This document shows, piece by piece, positions 16,728-25,090 of a stretch of DNA of 41,351 bases. The notes under the pieces are model-generated. The model saw only the letters and a program-made list of their open reading frames with translations, did no database searches and was not told the origin of the DNA. Source of the stretch: Bacteroidales bacterium. Lineage in GTDB: Bacteria; Bacteroidota; Bacteroidia; Bacteroidales; ML635J-15. The stretch lies in contig JAQVOR010000014.1 in NCBI GenBank assembly GCA_028702535.1, forward strand, positions 1-41,351. Direction: 5' to 3'. A program made the position numbers and the translations under genes. Numbering within the stretch: the stretch's first letter is position 1; each line of letters starts with the position of its first letter.

Positions 16728-17255
16728 GTGAACAACTTCTCAATACTATATCAAAAAGAATCCATTGAATTTGCAACAGTTGCCAAAGAGTTTCTTGCAT
16801 TTATGGAAGTAGCAAAACACATGTCATCAGAAGAATTTATTGACACATCATTAAACTTATTGCCTTTAGTTTACATGAAAGGTATCCGTTTACCCAAAAT
16901 TGATGACTACAACGAAGATTATGCAGAAAAATTCGTTGACGAACCAACATGGTCGTATATTCAACAGACTGCTGCTGCAAAATTAGGCGAAGACGATGAA
17001 TATGTACAAATTCAAGATATTAGTGTTGTAAATAATGTAGATTTTTTAAATGTCGGCCTATCAGAGCTTTATGCAGACCTATATCAAGAATTAGGCGATT
17101 TTATTGGAGCATATCGCTTAGCACAAGAAGAAACCATGATAGCTGCACTATTTTTTTGCAAGCAAAACCTCGCTGCTTACTGGGGTATCAGATTATTAGT
17201 ATTATTAGAAAATCTACATAAGATAAAGTTCCACAATCAACAAGATTTTACATAA
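16728..17255 (+). CDS. DUF5063 domain protein
   Basis: A 175-residue soluble, acidic protein. The N-terminus SIEFATVAKEFLAFMEVAK and the centre LPKIDDYNEDYAEKFVDEPT, together with FLNVGLSELYADLYQELGDF near residue 125, match DUF5063 as I remember it from Bacteroidota. The function is unknown. The start appears to be GTG at 16728, because the next ATG would remove the first conserved helix. It has no signal or membrane segment, so it is cytoplasmic. It follows the lipoprotein gene after 38 bp and may share its transcript. Confidence 0.75.
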   Translation: MNNFSILYQKESIEFATVAKEFLAFMEVAKHMSSEEFIDTSLNLLPLVYMKGIRLPKIDDYNEDYAEKFVDEPTWSYIQQTAAAKLGEDDEYVQIQDISVVNNVDFLNVGLSELYADLYQELGDFIGAYRLAQEETMIAALFFCKQNLAAYWGIRLLVLLENLHKIKFHNQQDFT

Positions 17256-17305
17256 AGTAAAGTAACTAGTGCGAAGTACAGGTTAAATTGGGACAAAAAC
17301 AATAT

Positions 17306-17349
17306 GCTACACAATACAATCAACTTCAAAAGAACTCAACGCAAATAAT
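17306..17349 (+). repeat. Direct repeat flanking the esterase gene, left copy
   Basis: The stretch starts GCTACACAATACAATCAACT and ends CTCAACGCAAATAAT. It matches 18859-18900 with a few changes, placing similar roughly 43-bp sequences on both sides of the esterase gene. Confidence 0.65.
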
Positions 17350-17429
17350 GAGTTTTTATATTGTTGATTTTACGTTTTTCATTTGTAAACAAAACTTGTG
17401 CTTAAATTGTTAGTTTAAAAAACCAAAAT

Positions 17430-18836
17430 ATGAAAAAACTGATATATATACTGTTACTAACAGTAATTTTCTTTAACGCTAAATCACAGTTGCCTTATTC
17501 TGAAGTCCAGTTTCAATATGACAGCATCATGGATGTGCCTTACGGTACTGCAACCGATTATGTCGAAAACTTGGTAACACTAAAAATGGACATATATAAA
17601 CCTATAAATGATGATAACTGTTTAAGACCAATTATTATCTTTGTGCATGGTGGCTCTTGGATTGCTGGGAGCAAAGAAGATCCTAACCTAGTGTATCTGT
17701 CGCGCGAATATGCTAGAAGAGGTTATGTTGTTGCAAATATTAATTACAGGTTAGGGACTCACAAAACATCAAATTATGCAATGTATGCACTATGTAATAC
17801 CGATATTTCCGCCCCTTGTACCTATATTTGTGACAGCTCGGAGATTATCAGGGCAAACTACAGAGGAATGCAAGATACAAAAGCTGCTATAAGGTTTATG
17901 AAAAACAGACATACACAAGATTCAACCGATATTAATAATGTTTTTGTAGCTGGAGAAAGTGCAGGTGCCTTTATCGCTCTGGCAACTGCATTTACTTACA
18001 ACGAAACAATGAAACCCTCAGATTGTTATGCTATTGCTGATGCTCCAACGCCAGATTCAGATCTTATAACATACGGATGTATTCCAACTTTATTAAATCT
18101 CAAAAGACCAGATTTGGGCAGTGTTGAAGGTGAATTAAATACCGGAATTTACAACTCCGAAGTGCAAGGAGTCGGTAGTTTCTATGGCGGTGTATTCGAT
18201 TTGAGCATTTTCGACCCATCCTCATTCCAAAAACCTGTATATATTTTCCATCAAGGCTCAGATGTGATAGTAAATTATCAATATGGCAGATTACTGGGGC
18301 GAATAAGTTGGGAGTGCTATCAACAATCAAATATTTGCCAACCATATTACTTTTATCCGAGTGCATACGGAGGTGAAAGTATGAGGAATTACCTGTCAAA
18401 TTTGGGAGAATCTCCTCCCGTATTTACTGCGGATATTATTTACAATTCTGATTATCTTAACAATTGTTTTTCAAATGGACATTCTATTGATAATATACAG
18501 ATTCGCTCTCAAAACATGGCAAATTTATTTGCTGACAAAATTGCCCTAAGCTCCAACAACCCAGAAACCAACTGTGCTTCTCTTAGCTCAGAATTTCATT
18601 TAAACAATCCTGAGATACAATTATATCCCAATCCTGCAAACAATCTTATTACTGTCAAATCTGTTGCAAAACTTTCTGGAGCATTATACGAAATTTATGA
18701 TGTAACATCGAAGATAATAAGCTCTGGATTTATCGAATCTGAAAATTTCACAATTAACACATCAGCGTTTCCTGAAGGAATATACTTTTTTAAAACTGGT
18801 AAGAATACAAATTTAAGTTTCCAGATAATTCGGTAA
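17430..18836 (+). CDS. Secreted alpha/beta-hydrolase (esterase) with T9SS type A sorting domain
   Basis: A 468-residue exported enzyme with a signal peptide (MKKLIYILLLTVIFFNAKSQ). The catalytic domain (about 25-365) is of the BD-FAE/carboxylesterase type. Its oxyanion motif is HGGSW (73-77), the nucleophile elbow is GESAG with Ser177, and a probable catalytic His351 lies in NGHSIDN. An acid residue is expected between them. The C-terminal 80 residues form a T9SS type A sorting domain (LYPNPANNLITVKS, YEIYDVTSKII, FPEGIYFFKTG). The enzyme should therefore be exported across the outer membrane and either anchored or released. The substrate is unknown; polysaccharide-bound esters or peptides are possible. 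It stands alone, bracketed by a direct repeat. Confidence 0.9.
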   Translation: MKKLIYILLLTVIFFNAKSQLPYSEVQFQYDSIMDVPYGTATDYVENLVTLKMDIYKPINDDNCLRPIIIFVHGGSWIAGSKEDPNLVYLSREYARRGYVVANINYRLGTHKTSNYAMYALCNTDISAPCTYICDSSEIIRANYRGMQDTKAAIRFMKNRHTQDSTDINNVFVAGESAGAFIALATAFTYNETMKPSDCYAIADAPTPDSDLITYGCIPTLLNLKRPDLGSVEGELNTGIYNSEVQGVGSFYGGVFDLSIFDPSSFQKPVYIFHQGSDVIVNYQYGRLLGRISWECYQQSNICQPYYFYPSAYGGESMRNYLSNLGESPPVFTADIIYNSDYLNNCFSNGHSIDNIQIRSQNMANLFADKIALSSNNPETNCASLSSEFHLNNPEIQLYPNPANNLITVKSVAKLSGALYEIYDVTSKIISSGFIESENFTINTSAFPEGIYFFKTGKNTNLSFQIIR

Positions 18837-18858
18837 GAGTAAATTTATTTAAGGGATT

Positions 18859-18900
18859 GCTACAATACAATCAACTGAAAAAAGGCTTAACGCAAATAAT
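18859..18900 (+). repeat. Direct repeat flanking the esterase gene, right copy
   Basis: The stretch starts GCTACAATACAATCAACTGA and ends CTTAACGCAAATAAT. It is the partner of 17306-17349, beginning 22 bp after the esterase stop. Confidence 0.65.
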
Positions 18901-19038
18901 CATAACCAACAAGATTATAAATAAAGAAAAATACTTAGCGTGAAGTTTTAATTAAATTTAATATATTCGTAAAAAAAATATTTTCTTTACATAAACAAGC
19001 GAATAAAATTTGACCTTTGATGGTCAAAAATAAACAAT

Positions 19039-19365
19039 ATGTTATTATTAAGAATATTATCAATCCTTTTTTTTGCCATCGCAATTGTTCTTGACATAAT
19101 ACATGTAAAAAACAATTTGCAGACTTTAAAAGATTTCAATCCATTTAAAATCAAGTCAATAGTCTCTTATATGCAAGAAGGAATATCATTGCCTTCTACA
19201 ATTTATTTTATTGTATATTTTGTTGGTGTGTTGAATCCACTATTAGGCTTAGTAGAGGATAGCATATCTTTGATGATTTTGATTGGTATTTTGTCATCAG
19301 TGCTATTTTACTTTATAAGAATTCTCATACTTTACCTAATAGTGAAAGTTATTAGCAAGGCGTAA
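19039..19365 (+). CDS. Small hypothetical membrane protein
   Basis: A 108-residue protein with three predicted membrane segments: residues 2-23 (LLRILSILFFAIAIVLDII), about 52-70 (LPSTIYFIVYFVGVLNPLL), and about 78-103 (SLMILIGILSSVLFYFIRIL). Few charges lie between them. I recognise no family. It starts with ATG after an A+T-rich 200-bp interval and has no close neighbour on its strand. Its length and clear hydrophobic pattern favour a real gene. Confidence 0.6.
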   Translation: MLLLRILSILFFAIAIVLDIIHVKNNLQTLKDFNPFKIKSIVSYMQEGISLPSTIYFIVYFVGVLNPLLGLVEDSISLMILIGILSSVLFYFIRILILYLIVKVISKA

Positions 19366-19773
19366 GGTTTCAGTAATAATTTGATATCAAAACGCCCGAA
19401 ATAAATTTAAAAGAAATTTTTGGTTATCTTATGTTGAAAAGAAATTACAATAATAATAATCCAAAGCAAACACAATAATCAACGCATACGCAATCTTTAA
19501 CCTCAAAAATAGCATGTTCTATTTTATTAAAGGTTTGTCAAATAATAAATTATGCAGAATTAACGAAGTTCCTTTAGCTGCAATACCAAAATCGTTATCT
19601 ATAGTTTCGGAATTTACATAACTGTCAGTTTTATTAGAATCGAGGGAACATAAACACCAGATTTCGCCATTAAATTTCCCAATATTGTTCAAATTAATAT
19701 ATCTATAGCACTAAAAAGCTCCTATTTTTTTATAATTTCGCCAAATATTTTAAATGAAAATTGGAATAGAATA
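19366..19773. other. Gene-free interval with a minus-strand coding remnant
   Basis: About 400 bp without a complete gene. The middle (19519-19692) carries a minus-strand coding-like stretch described separately. The outer parts are A+T-rich and show no hairpin or promoter I trust, although TATAATTTCG at about 19730 is one mismatch from the -7 consensus for the TtcA-like gene. Confidence 0.5.
19519..19692 (-). pseudogene. Coding-like remnant without ATG; related to 41081-41169
   Basis: The minus strand reads 57 codons from a TTG at 19692 to a TAG at 19519, with natural-looking composition: GKFNGEIWCLCSLDSNK, then TDSYVNSETIDNDFGIAAKG and LILHNLLFDKPLIK. An in-frame TAG lies just upstream and no ATG is available, so this is probably the 3' part of a decayed gene. 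The final DNA segment closely matches plus-strand 41102-41136 in the same frame. Confidence 0.4.
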
Positions 19774-20577
19774 ATGACGAAAACCGAAAACAAATCAGAA
19801 AAGCGGGACACAACCCAATTCTATTCAAAACTATCGAAGGCAATTAAAGATTATGATTTGATTCAGGGAGGAGATGCAATAATGGTTGGCGTTTCGGGTG
19901 GAAAAGACTCCATGAGTCTGCTGTACGGCTTAGCAATGCGACTACAATATCGCCACGAGAACTTTACAATCATTGCCGTTCATATTGATGTTGAAAATGC
20001 CCCCTACTCTATTGATACTTATTACATAAAGGATTTTTGCGACAAACACAACATCAGATTTATAATAGATAAAATAAATATAGATTTTGAAATAGATTCT
20101 AGCAAGTCTCATTGTTTTGTTTGTTCTTGGCATCGTCGTAAGCGTCTTTTCGAGCTAAGCGGAAAATACAATTGTAATAAAATTGCTTTGGGACATCATC
20201 TTGACGATGCAATCGAAACGCTAATAATAAATATGTGCTATCACAACTGTATCAGCTCTATGCCTGCAAGTCTAAAAATATTCAAAGGGAAAATCGAACT
20301 CATCCGTCCACTAATTCTATTAACAAATAAAGAGATAAGCGAATTTGCCAAAATTATGAACTTCCCATCTGAAAAAGAAACCTGCCCATGGGACGATAAA
20401 ACAAAACGCAGTCAAGCAGCAGAAATAATAAAAGAAATCGAAAAACGTTTCAAACCAGCTAGAAAAGGAATATTTAAAGCAATGTCAAAAATATATACTG
20501 AATACCTGCCCGTTGAAAAAGGTAAAAGTCCAATTATTGAAGGCCTAAATGTATATCACAACAATAACAAAAAATAA
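19774..20577 (+). CDS. TtcA-family tRNA 2-thiocytidine biosynthesis-like protein
   Basis: A 267-residue PP-loop ATPase. The PP-loop SGGKDS is at 41-46. The CFVC pair (Cys114, Cys117) in CFVCSWHRRKRLFEL corresponds to the CxxC before the RR motif of TtcA. GHHLDDAIETLIINM follows, and a third cysteine is Cys204 (ETCPWDD). In characterised TtcA, three conserved cysteines hold a [4Fe-4S] cluster that takes part in thiolation of C32 in certain tRNAs. Here the second motif has only a single cysteine, which is still enough for three-ligand binding. It is shorter than E. coli TtcA (about 310 residues). Related PP-loop families of unproven function exist, so the exact tRNA target is inferred. It stands alone; slyD follows after 244 bp. 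Confidence 0.85.
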   Translation: MTKTENKSEKRDTTQFYSKLSKAIKDYDLIQGGDAIMVGVSGGKDSMSLLYGLAMRLQYRHENFTIIAVHIDVENAPYSIDTYYIKDFCDKHNIRFIIDKINIDFEIDSSKSHCFVCSWHRRKRLFELSGKYNCNKIALGHHLDDAIETLIINMCYHNCISSMPASLKIFKGKIELIRPLILLTNKEISEFAKIMNFPSEKETCPWDDKTKRSQAAEIIKEIEKRFKPARKGIFKAMSKIYTEYLPVEKGKSPIIEGLNVYHNNNKK

Positions 20578-20741
20578 TATTAATTGATTGTCATCATTAC
20601 AAATCCAAACGAACGGAAATAATCAAATATAACATGGTGTTTTGAATATTCAATGGTGGTTTAATCTATTAATAAACGACTTTTCCCTATTCCATTTGCT
20701 TTAGCAACATTTTAGGTATTTATTTACCTGTTCATATTCCT

Positions 20742-20772
20742 TTTGTTGTTTTATTTTATAATTATACCTTTG
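20742..20772 (+). promoter_or_regulatory. Putative promoter of the SlyD-type gene
   Basis: TTTG (20742-20745) and TACCTTTG (20765-20772) match the -33 and -7 elements of Bacteroidota promoters with 19 bp between them. The leader to the ATG at 20822 would be about 45 nt. Confidence 0.55.
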
Positions 20773-20821
20773 TAGCGAAAATTTAATTTTAATTCGGAGT
20801 TCACTCCAAAAAACAAATTTT

Positions 20822-21289
20822 ATGGATATTGATATTAAAGGAAAAGATTATGTAAAAATTGATTATACTGGCTCGTTAGACGATGGGTCTGTATTCGATT
20901 CATCAGAAGGACGCGAGCCTTTAGCTTTTATTTTAGATGTTGGAATGCTTATACCAGGCCTTGAGGCAGATGTTAAATTAGCTAAAACTGGAGACAAACG
21001 TAAAGTTGTTATTGCACCCGAAAATGCTTATGGTGAGGTAAACCAAGAGGCTGTTCAAGATGTACCTAAAACTCAATTCCCCGAAGACCTTAAACTTGAG
21101 GTTGGAATGGCTTTGCAGGCTCAAACAGAGCAAGGACCTATACCTGCAAATATTAAGGAAATTAAAGAGGAATCGGTAATTGTTGATTTTAACCACCCTC
21201 TTGCAGGTCAAAAACTGACTTTTGATTATGAGGTTCTTGAAAGACGTCCCGCTACCGAAGATGATCTTAAAGCTATTATGGGAAACTAA
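20822..21289 (+). CDS. FKBP-type peptidyl-prolyl isomerase, SlyD-like
   Basis: A 155-residue cytoplasmic protein. The FKBP half begins VKIDYTGSLDDGSVFDSSEG and includes LIPGLEADV. The insert-in-flap chaperone domain (about residues 75-125) is followed by the returning FKBP strand FNHPLAGQKLTFDYEVLE. This order is diagnostic of the SlyD group, which combines prolyl isomerase and holdase activity. The His/Cys-rich metal-binding tail of E. coli SlyD is absent; the protein ends RPATEDDLKAIMGN. It is monocistronic, with its own promoter and a strong intrinsic terminator 22 bp after the stop. Confidence 0.93.
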   Translation: MDIDIKGKDYVKIDYTGSLDDGSVFDSSEGREPLAFILDVGMLIPGLEADVKLAKTGDKRKVVIAPENAYGEVNQEAVQDVPKTQFPEDLKLEVGMALQAQTEQGPIPANIKEIKEESVIVDFNHPLAGQKLTFDYEVLERRPATEDDLKAIMGN

Positions 21290-21310
21290 GAAATTTCTTT
21301 CTTAAAATAA

Positions 21311-21337
21311 AAAACCGCTGATAGTCAGCGGTTTTTT
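21311..21337 (+). terminator. Intrinsic terminator of the SlyD-type gene
   Basis: AAAACCGCTGA and TCAGCGGTTTT form a perfect 11-bp stem around the loop TAG, followed by T residues. It lies 22 bp after the stop codon. Confidence 0.92.
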
Positions 21338-21360
21338 TATTGTAAATTTATGTTTTTTTA

Positions 21361-21597
21361 AGTTCAGAACTCTTAATCTATTCGCAAATCAGCAATCTCA
21401 CTGTTCGCTCGGATTGCAATCCGAGTGTTGCTATAATCCGAGTGCAGTGATAAATTTCGAATTTACATTGCCGACAAAAAATTAAATCCTATTTCTGCTA
21501 ATAAGTTGGAGGTAATGTAAACGTCAGTAAATAAATAAACAAAAAGGGCGAAAGCAACTGATAAATAAGGGTATATCAGAAGTCCTAAAATTTATGA
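21361..21597 (-). repeat. MITE-like repeat, copy B, with an inserted palindrome
   Basis: This inverted copy of the element at 8541-8762 shares the upstream TATCAGTTGC..GCCCTTTTTG block, the 11-bp inverted repeat (TTTACATTGCC 21462-21472 with GGTAATGTAAA 21511-21521, one mismatch) and the GATTGCTGATTTGCG block. Between the last two, copies A and C carry a different segment. Copy B instead has about 50 bp containing the perfect palindrome CTCGGATTGCAATCCGAG (21408-21425), bounded by CACTG and CAGTG. The outer end carries GTTCTGAA, complementary to TTCAGAAC at the left end of copy A. Confidence 0.8.
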
Positions 21598-21664
21598 CGC
21601 AATTGATTTTATATTTTATCGAATAATTATATTAGATAAAATTAATTGCCAAACTTAGAATTGT

Positions 21665-22030
21665 TTAAAAAGGTAAATCGTCTCCAGGATCATCTTCAAG
21701 TTCAAACGGAATATTTTCTTCGGTCATCGGTGGCAAATCTCCTGTTGGAGGAATTAATCCGCCTGATTGAGCAATTTCAACTTTCCAGCATTTTAGGTCT
21801 GTGTACCAATTATTATTAAACTCTCTACTTTCGATATCAAAAAATACTTTAACAGTATCAGATTCAGTAAATGAGTTAAAATCGACTTTGTCACCCCATG
21901 TAGTAAAGCAAATGTTTTTAGGATAATCTGTTTGTGTTTCTATTACAAAGTTTTGCTTTTTCCATGGTCCATTTTTACTCTCCCCAGTTATCGGAGGTAG
22001 TTTTTTTATTAATTTTCCAGTAATTTCCAT
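21665..22030 (-). CDS. DUF3127 domain protein (OB-fold-like) with SSB-like acidic tail
   Basis: A 121-residue protein. The body (residues 1-88) matches DUF3127 as I know it: MEITGKLIKKLPPITGESKN, then GPWKKQNFVIETQTDYPK and CFTTWGDKVD, with a DTVKVFFDIESREFNNNWYT stretch. This family is thought to adopt an OB fold similar to single-stranded-DNA-binding proteins. The C-terminus is a Pro/acidic tail ending ELEDDPGDDLPF, very like the DDDIPF tip by which SSB recruits DNA-repair partners. A role in nucleic-acid metabolism is inferred from fold and tail only. It lies downstream of ppdK on the same strand but is separated from it by a strong terminator. Confidence 0.85.
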   Translation of the reverse strand: MEITGKLIKKLPPITGESKNGPWKKQNFVIETQTDYPKNICFTTWGDKVDFNSFTESDTVKVFFDIESREFNNNWYTDLKCWKVEIAQSGGLIPPTGDLPPMTEENIPFELEDDPGDDLPF

Positions 22031-22046
22031 AATTGTTATTGATAAA

Positions 22047-22078
22047 AAACAGACTTCGGTTTATCCCGAAGTCTGTTT
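22047..22078 (-). terminator. Intrinsic terminator of ppdK
   Basis: AAACAGACTTCGG (22047-22059) and CCGAAGTCTGTTT (22066-22078) form a perfect 13-bp stem with a 6-nt loop. On the minus strand it is followed by a T run, 14 bp after the ppdK stop. Confidence 0.92.
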
Positions 22079-22091
22079 ATAGAGTTTAAAA

Positions 22092-24821
22092 TTAAGATTG
22101 TTTAATGTTTGCTTGAGCGGCTGCAAGACGAGCTATTGGCACTCTAAATGGTGAACATGAAACATAATCCATCCCAACTGAGTTACAGAACTCAACAGAT
22201 GTAGGTTCTCCACCATGTTCGCCACAAATACCAATTTTAAGGTCTTTCTTTGTCTGACGTCCTCTTTCGCAACCTATTCTAATTAATTCTCCAACCCCTT
22301 CTTGATCAATTTTCTGGAATGGGTCGTCTTTTAATATACCTTTTTCAAGATAAATAGGTAAGAATTTGTCTGCATCATCACGACTGTAACCAAAGGTCAT
22401 TTGAGTTAAGTCGTTTGTTCCAAATGAGAAAAACTCAGCATGCTCAGCAACTTGATCAGCAATTAGTGTCGCACGAGGAATTTCAATCATTGTTCCCACA
22501 AGGTAATCAACTCTAATACCTTTTTCTGCGAATACTTGCTCAGCTACGTTACGGATAATACCTTCTTGCATTACATACTCTTCAACTGTACCTATAAGCG
22601 GTATCATGATTTCAGGTTTTGGATTTAATCCTTTAGCTTTAAGGTTACAAGCTGCCTCGATAATTCCACGAGTTTGCATTTCTGTAATTTCAGGATATGT
22701 ATTTCCAAGACGGCAACCACGGTGTCCTAGCATTGGGTTAGTTTCGTGTAGTGCATCTACTTTAGCTTTTACCTCATCCAACGAAATGTTTAGTTCCTTA
22801 GCCATTTGCATTTGAGATTTCTCATCGTTAGGAGTAAACTCATGAAGTGGTGGGTCTAACAAACGAATTGTTACACCATATCCGTCCATTGCTTCGATGA
22901 TACCTTCAAAGTCGGCTCTTTGCATTGGTAATAATTTTTGAAGAGCTTTTTTACGACCTTCTTCTGTATCAGCAAGAATCATCTCTCTAACGGTAATAAT
23001 TCTGTCACCTTCAAAGAACATGTGCTCGGTACGGCAAAGTCCAATACCTGTTGCACCAAATTCGAAAGCTGTTTTAGCATCGTGAGGCGAATCAGCATTG
23101 GTTCTTACGTTCATGCGAGTGTGTTTTTCTGCAATATCCATAAGTTTACCAAAATATCCTGATAAAGAAGGAGTAATTGTAGGTACTTGACCTTCGTAAA
23201 CTTCGCCTGTTGTGCCGTTAAGTGAGATCCAATCTCCTTCAAGGTATTTTTTGCCTTTAATTGTTAGTGAATTGTGTGTAACTCTGATTCCGGCAGCACT
23301 TGAAACACAACATTTACCCATACCACGAGCAACAACTGCTGCATGAGAAGTCATTCCACCTCTTTCGGTAAGAATACCTTGAGCCACATACATACCTTTT
23401 AAGTCTTCGGGGGATGTTTCGCGGCGTACAAGAATAATTCTCTCTTTTGGGTCTTTAGTTACTAATTCCGCAGCTTTATCGGCGGAGAAAACCATTTTAC
23501 CAGTTGCTGCACCTGGCGAAGCTGGCAATCCTTTTGATAGAATATTAGCAGCGGCAATACCTTCGGCACTAAATACTGGATGTAATAACTCATCAAGTCT
23601 ATTAGGATTGCAGCGTAAAAGTGCAGTTTTTTCATCTATTGTGCCATCTTCTATCATTTCCATAGCTATTCTAACCATTGCAGCACCTGTTCGTTTACCG
23701 TTACGGGTTTGGAGCATCCATAATTTACCATCTTGAATTGTAAATTCAAGGTCTTGCATATCAGAATAATGGGTGTCTAGCTTTTTTTGTACTTCAAAAA
23801 GCTCTTTATATGCTTTAGGCATAGCTTCTTCTAGAGAAGGGAATTTTGCAGCACGTTCGTTTTCAGAAACTCCTGCTCGTTCTGCCCATCGTTTTGAACC
23901 TTCGAGAGTTATTTCTTGAGGAGTACGAACTCCTGATACCACGTCTTCACCTTGTGCATTAATAAGATATTCACCATTAAATATGTTTTCACCAGTAGCG
24001 GCATCACGAGTAAATGCAACTCCTGTTGCAGAATTGTCTCCCATGTTACCATACACCATAGCCTGAACGTTTACAGCTGTTCCCCACTCACCAGGTATTT
24101 GCTCCATTCTTCTGTAGAGCATAGCACGTTCTGTATTCCAAGAATCAAATACAGCACATACACCACCCCAAAGTTGATCCCATGCATCGGTTGGGAAATC
24201 TTGTCCAGTTTGTTCGCGAACAACAATCTTAAATTTTGTAACCACTTGTTGTAAGTCTTCAACTGTCAATTCTGTATCAAATTCATAGCCTTTAGTTTCT
24301 TTTATTTCATCTAGAACTAACTCAAATGGATCATGGTTATTTCCTTCTGCTTCGACTCCCATTACTACGCCACCGTACATTTGAATGAATCTACGATAGG
24401 AATCATAAGCAAATTTATCGTTACCTGATTTTTTAGCAATTAATTTAACGGTCTCATCATTTAAACCTAAATTCAAAACGGTATCCATCATGCCAGGCAT
24501 AGAAACTCTTGCACCCGAACGAACTGAAAGTAATAAAGGAAAATCATCTCCTTTAGCACCAAATTTTGCATTCATCGTTTCTTCAAGAAATAACACAGCT
24601 TTTTTAACTTCATCATTTAGTAATTCAACAACTTTGTCTCTACCTAACTTATTATATTCGGTACAAACTTCTGTTGTAATTGTAAATCCAGGAGGTACTG
24701 GAACACCGATTAAATTCATTTCGGCAAGATTAGCACCTTTTCCACCCAATAAGTTTTTCATTGATGTGTTACCTTCAGCTTGCTTGTTCCCAAAGGCATA
24801 AACTCTTTTAACATTTGTCAT
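22092..24821 (-). CDS. ppdK: Pyruvate, phosphate dikinase
   Basis: A 909-residue enzyme of full length for PPDK. The N-terminal ATP-grasp part begins KRVYAFGNKQAEGNTSMKNL, with LLGGKGANLAEM shortly after. The central phosphohistidine domain has GGMTSHAAVVARGMG with His493. The C-terminal PEP/pyruvate TIM barrel has TGIGLCRTEHMFF and GICGEHGGEP with the catalytic Cys866. It interconverts ATP, phosphate and pyruvate with AMP, PPi and PEP. In anaerobic Bacteroidota it usually works as a PPi-linked alternative to pyruvate kinase or in gluconeogenesis. It is a single gene, with a TATTTTTG element about 70 bp upstream and a strong terminator downstream. No PPDK regulatory protein gene is next to it. 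Confidence 0.97.
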   Translation of the reverse strand: MTNVKRVYAFGNKQAEGNTSMKNLLGGKGANLAEMNLIGVPVPPGFTITTEVCTEYNKLGRDKVVELLNDEVKKAVLFLEETMNAKFGAKGDDFPLLLSVRSGARVSMPGMMDTVLNLGLNDETVKLIAKKSGNDKFAYDSYRRFIQMYGGVVMGVEAEGNNHDPFELVLDEIKETKGYEFDTELTVEDLQQVVTKFKIVVREQTGQDFPTDAWDQLWGGVCAVFDSWNTERAMLYRRMEQIPGEWGTAVNVQAMVYGNMGDNSATGVAFTRDAATGENIFNGEYLINAQGEDVVSGVRTPQEITLEGSKRWAERAGVSENERAAKFPSLEEAMPKAYKELFEVQKKLDTHYSDMQDLEFTIQDGKLWMLQTRNGKRTGAAMVRIAMEMIEDGTIDEKTALLRCNPNRLDELLHPVFSAEGIAAANILSKGLPASPGAATGKMVFSADKAAELVTKDPKERIILVRRETSPEDLKGMYVAQGILTERGGMTSHAAVVARGMGKCCVSSAAGIRVTHNSLTIKGKKYLEGDWISLNGTTGEVYEGQVPTITPSLSGYFGKLMDIAEKHTRMNVRTNADSPHDAKTAFEFGATGIGLCRTEHMFFEGDRIITVREMILADTEEGRKKALQKLLPMQRADFEGIIEAMDGYGVTIRLLDPPLHEFTPNDEKSQMQMAKELNISLDEVKAKVDALHETNPMLGHRGCRLGNTYPEITEMQTRGIIEAACNLKAKGLNPKPEIMIPLIGTVEEYVMQEGIIRNVAEQVFAEKGIRVDYLVGTMIEIPRATLIADQVAEHAEFFSFGTNDLTQMTFGYSRDDADKFLPIYLEKGILKDDPFQKIDQEGVGELIRIGCERGRQTKKDLKIGICGEHGGEPTSVEFCNSVGMDYVSCSPFRVPIARLAAAQANIKQS

Positions 24822-24891
24822 CTTAATTAATGTTTTAATAGATTATTATTTATTATTATTTTCTTAGTTAATAAATCAAAAACAAACCGTT

Positions 24892-24899
24892 CAAAAATA
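24892..24899 (-). promoter_or_regulatory. Putative -7 element (TATTTTTG) for ppdK
   Basis: The minus strand reads TATTTTTG, matching TAnnTTTG, 70 bp upstream of the ppdK ATG. No convincing -33 element is visible. Confidence 0.35.
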
Positions 24900-25060
24900 C
24901 TAAAAAAAAATGTTTTATGAAAATTAATTATCTAACAATAGACAAACCCCTAGGTTATACATTCTATATTAGAAGCAAATAGAGAGAAAAACTATTGACG
25001 AATAATATAATTCCTTATTTTTTTTATAGTTGTATAATTGTTTGAAAAGCCCAACTCCCC

Positions 25061-25085
25061 ACACTTCGGCAAGCTCAATGCGGCG
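25061..25085 (+). repeat. Dispersed cttcggcaagctca repeat, short copy 3
   Basis: ACACTTCGGCAAGCTCAATG followed by CGGCG closely matches the copy at 8141-8162. It lies at the left border of the 7-bp array. Confidence 0.6.
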
Positions 25086-25090
25086 TTCTT

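Noticed and set aside
22606-24801. Plus-strand frames of 60-100 codons across ppdK
   Set aside because: They are antisense shadows of a full-length, motif-complete PPDK.
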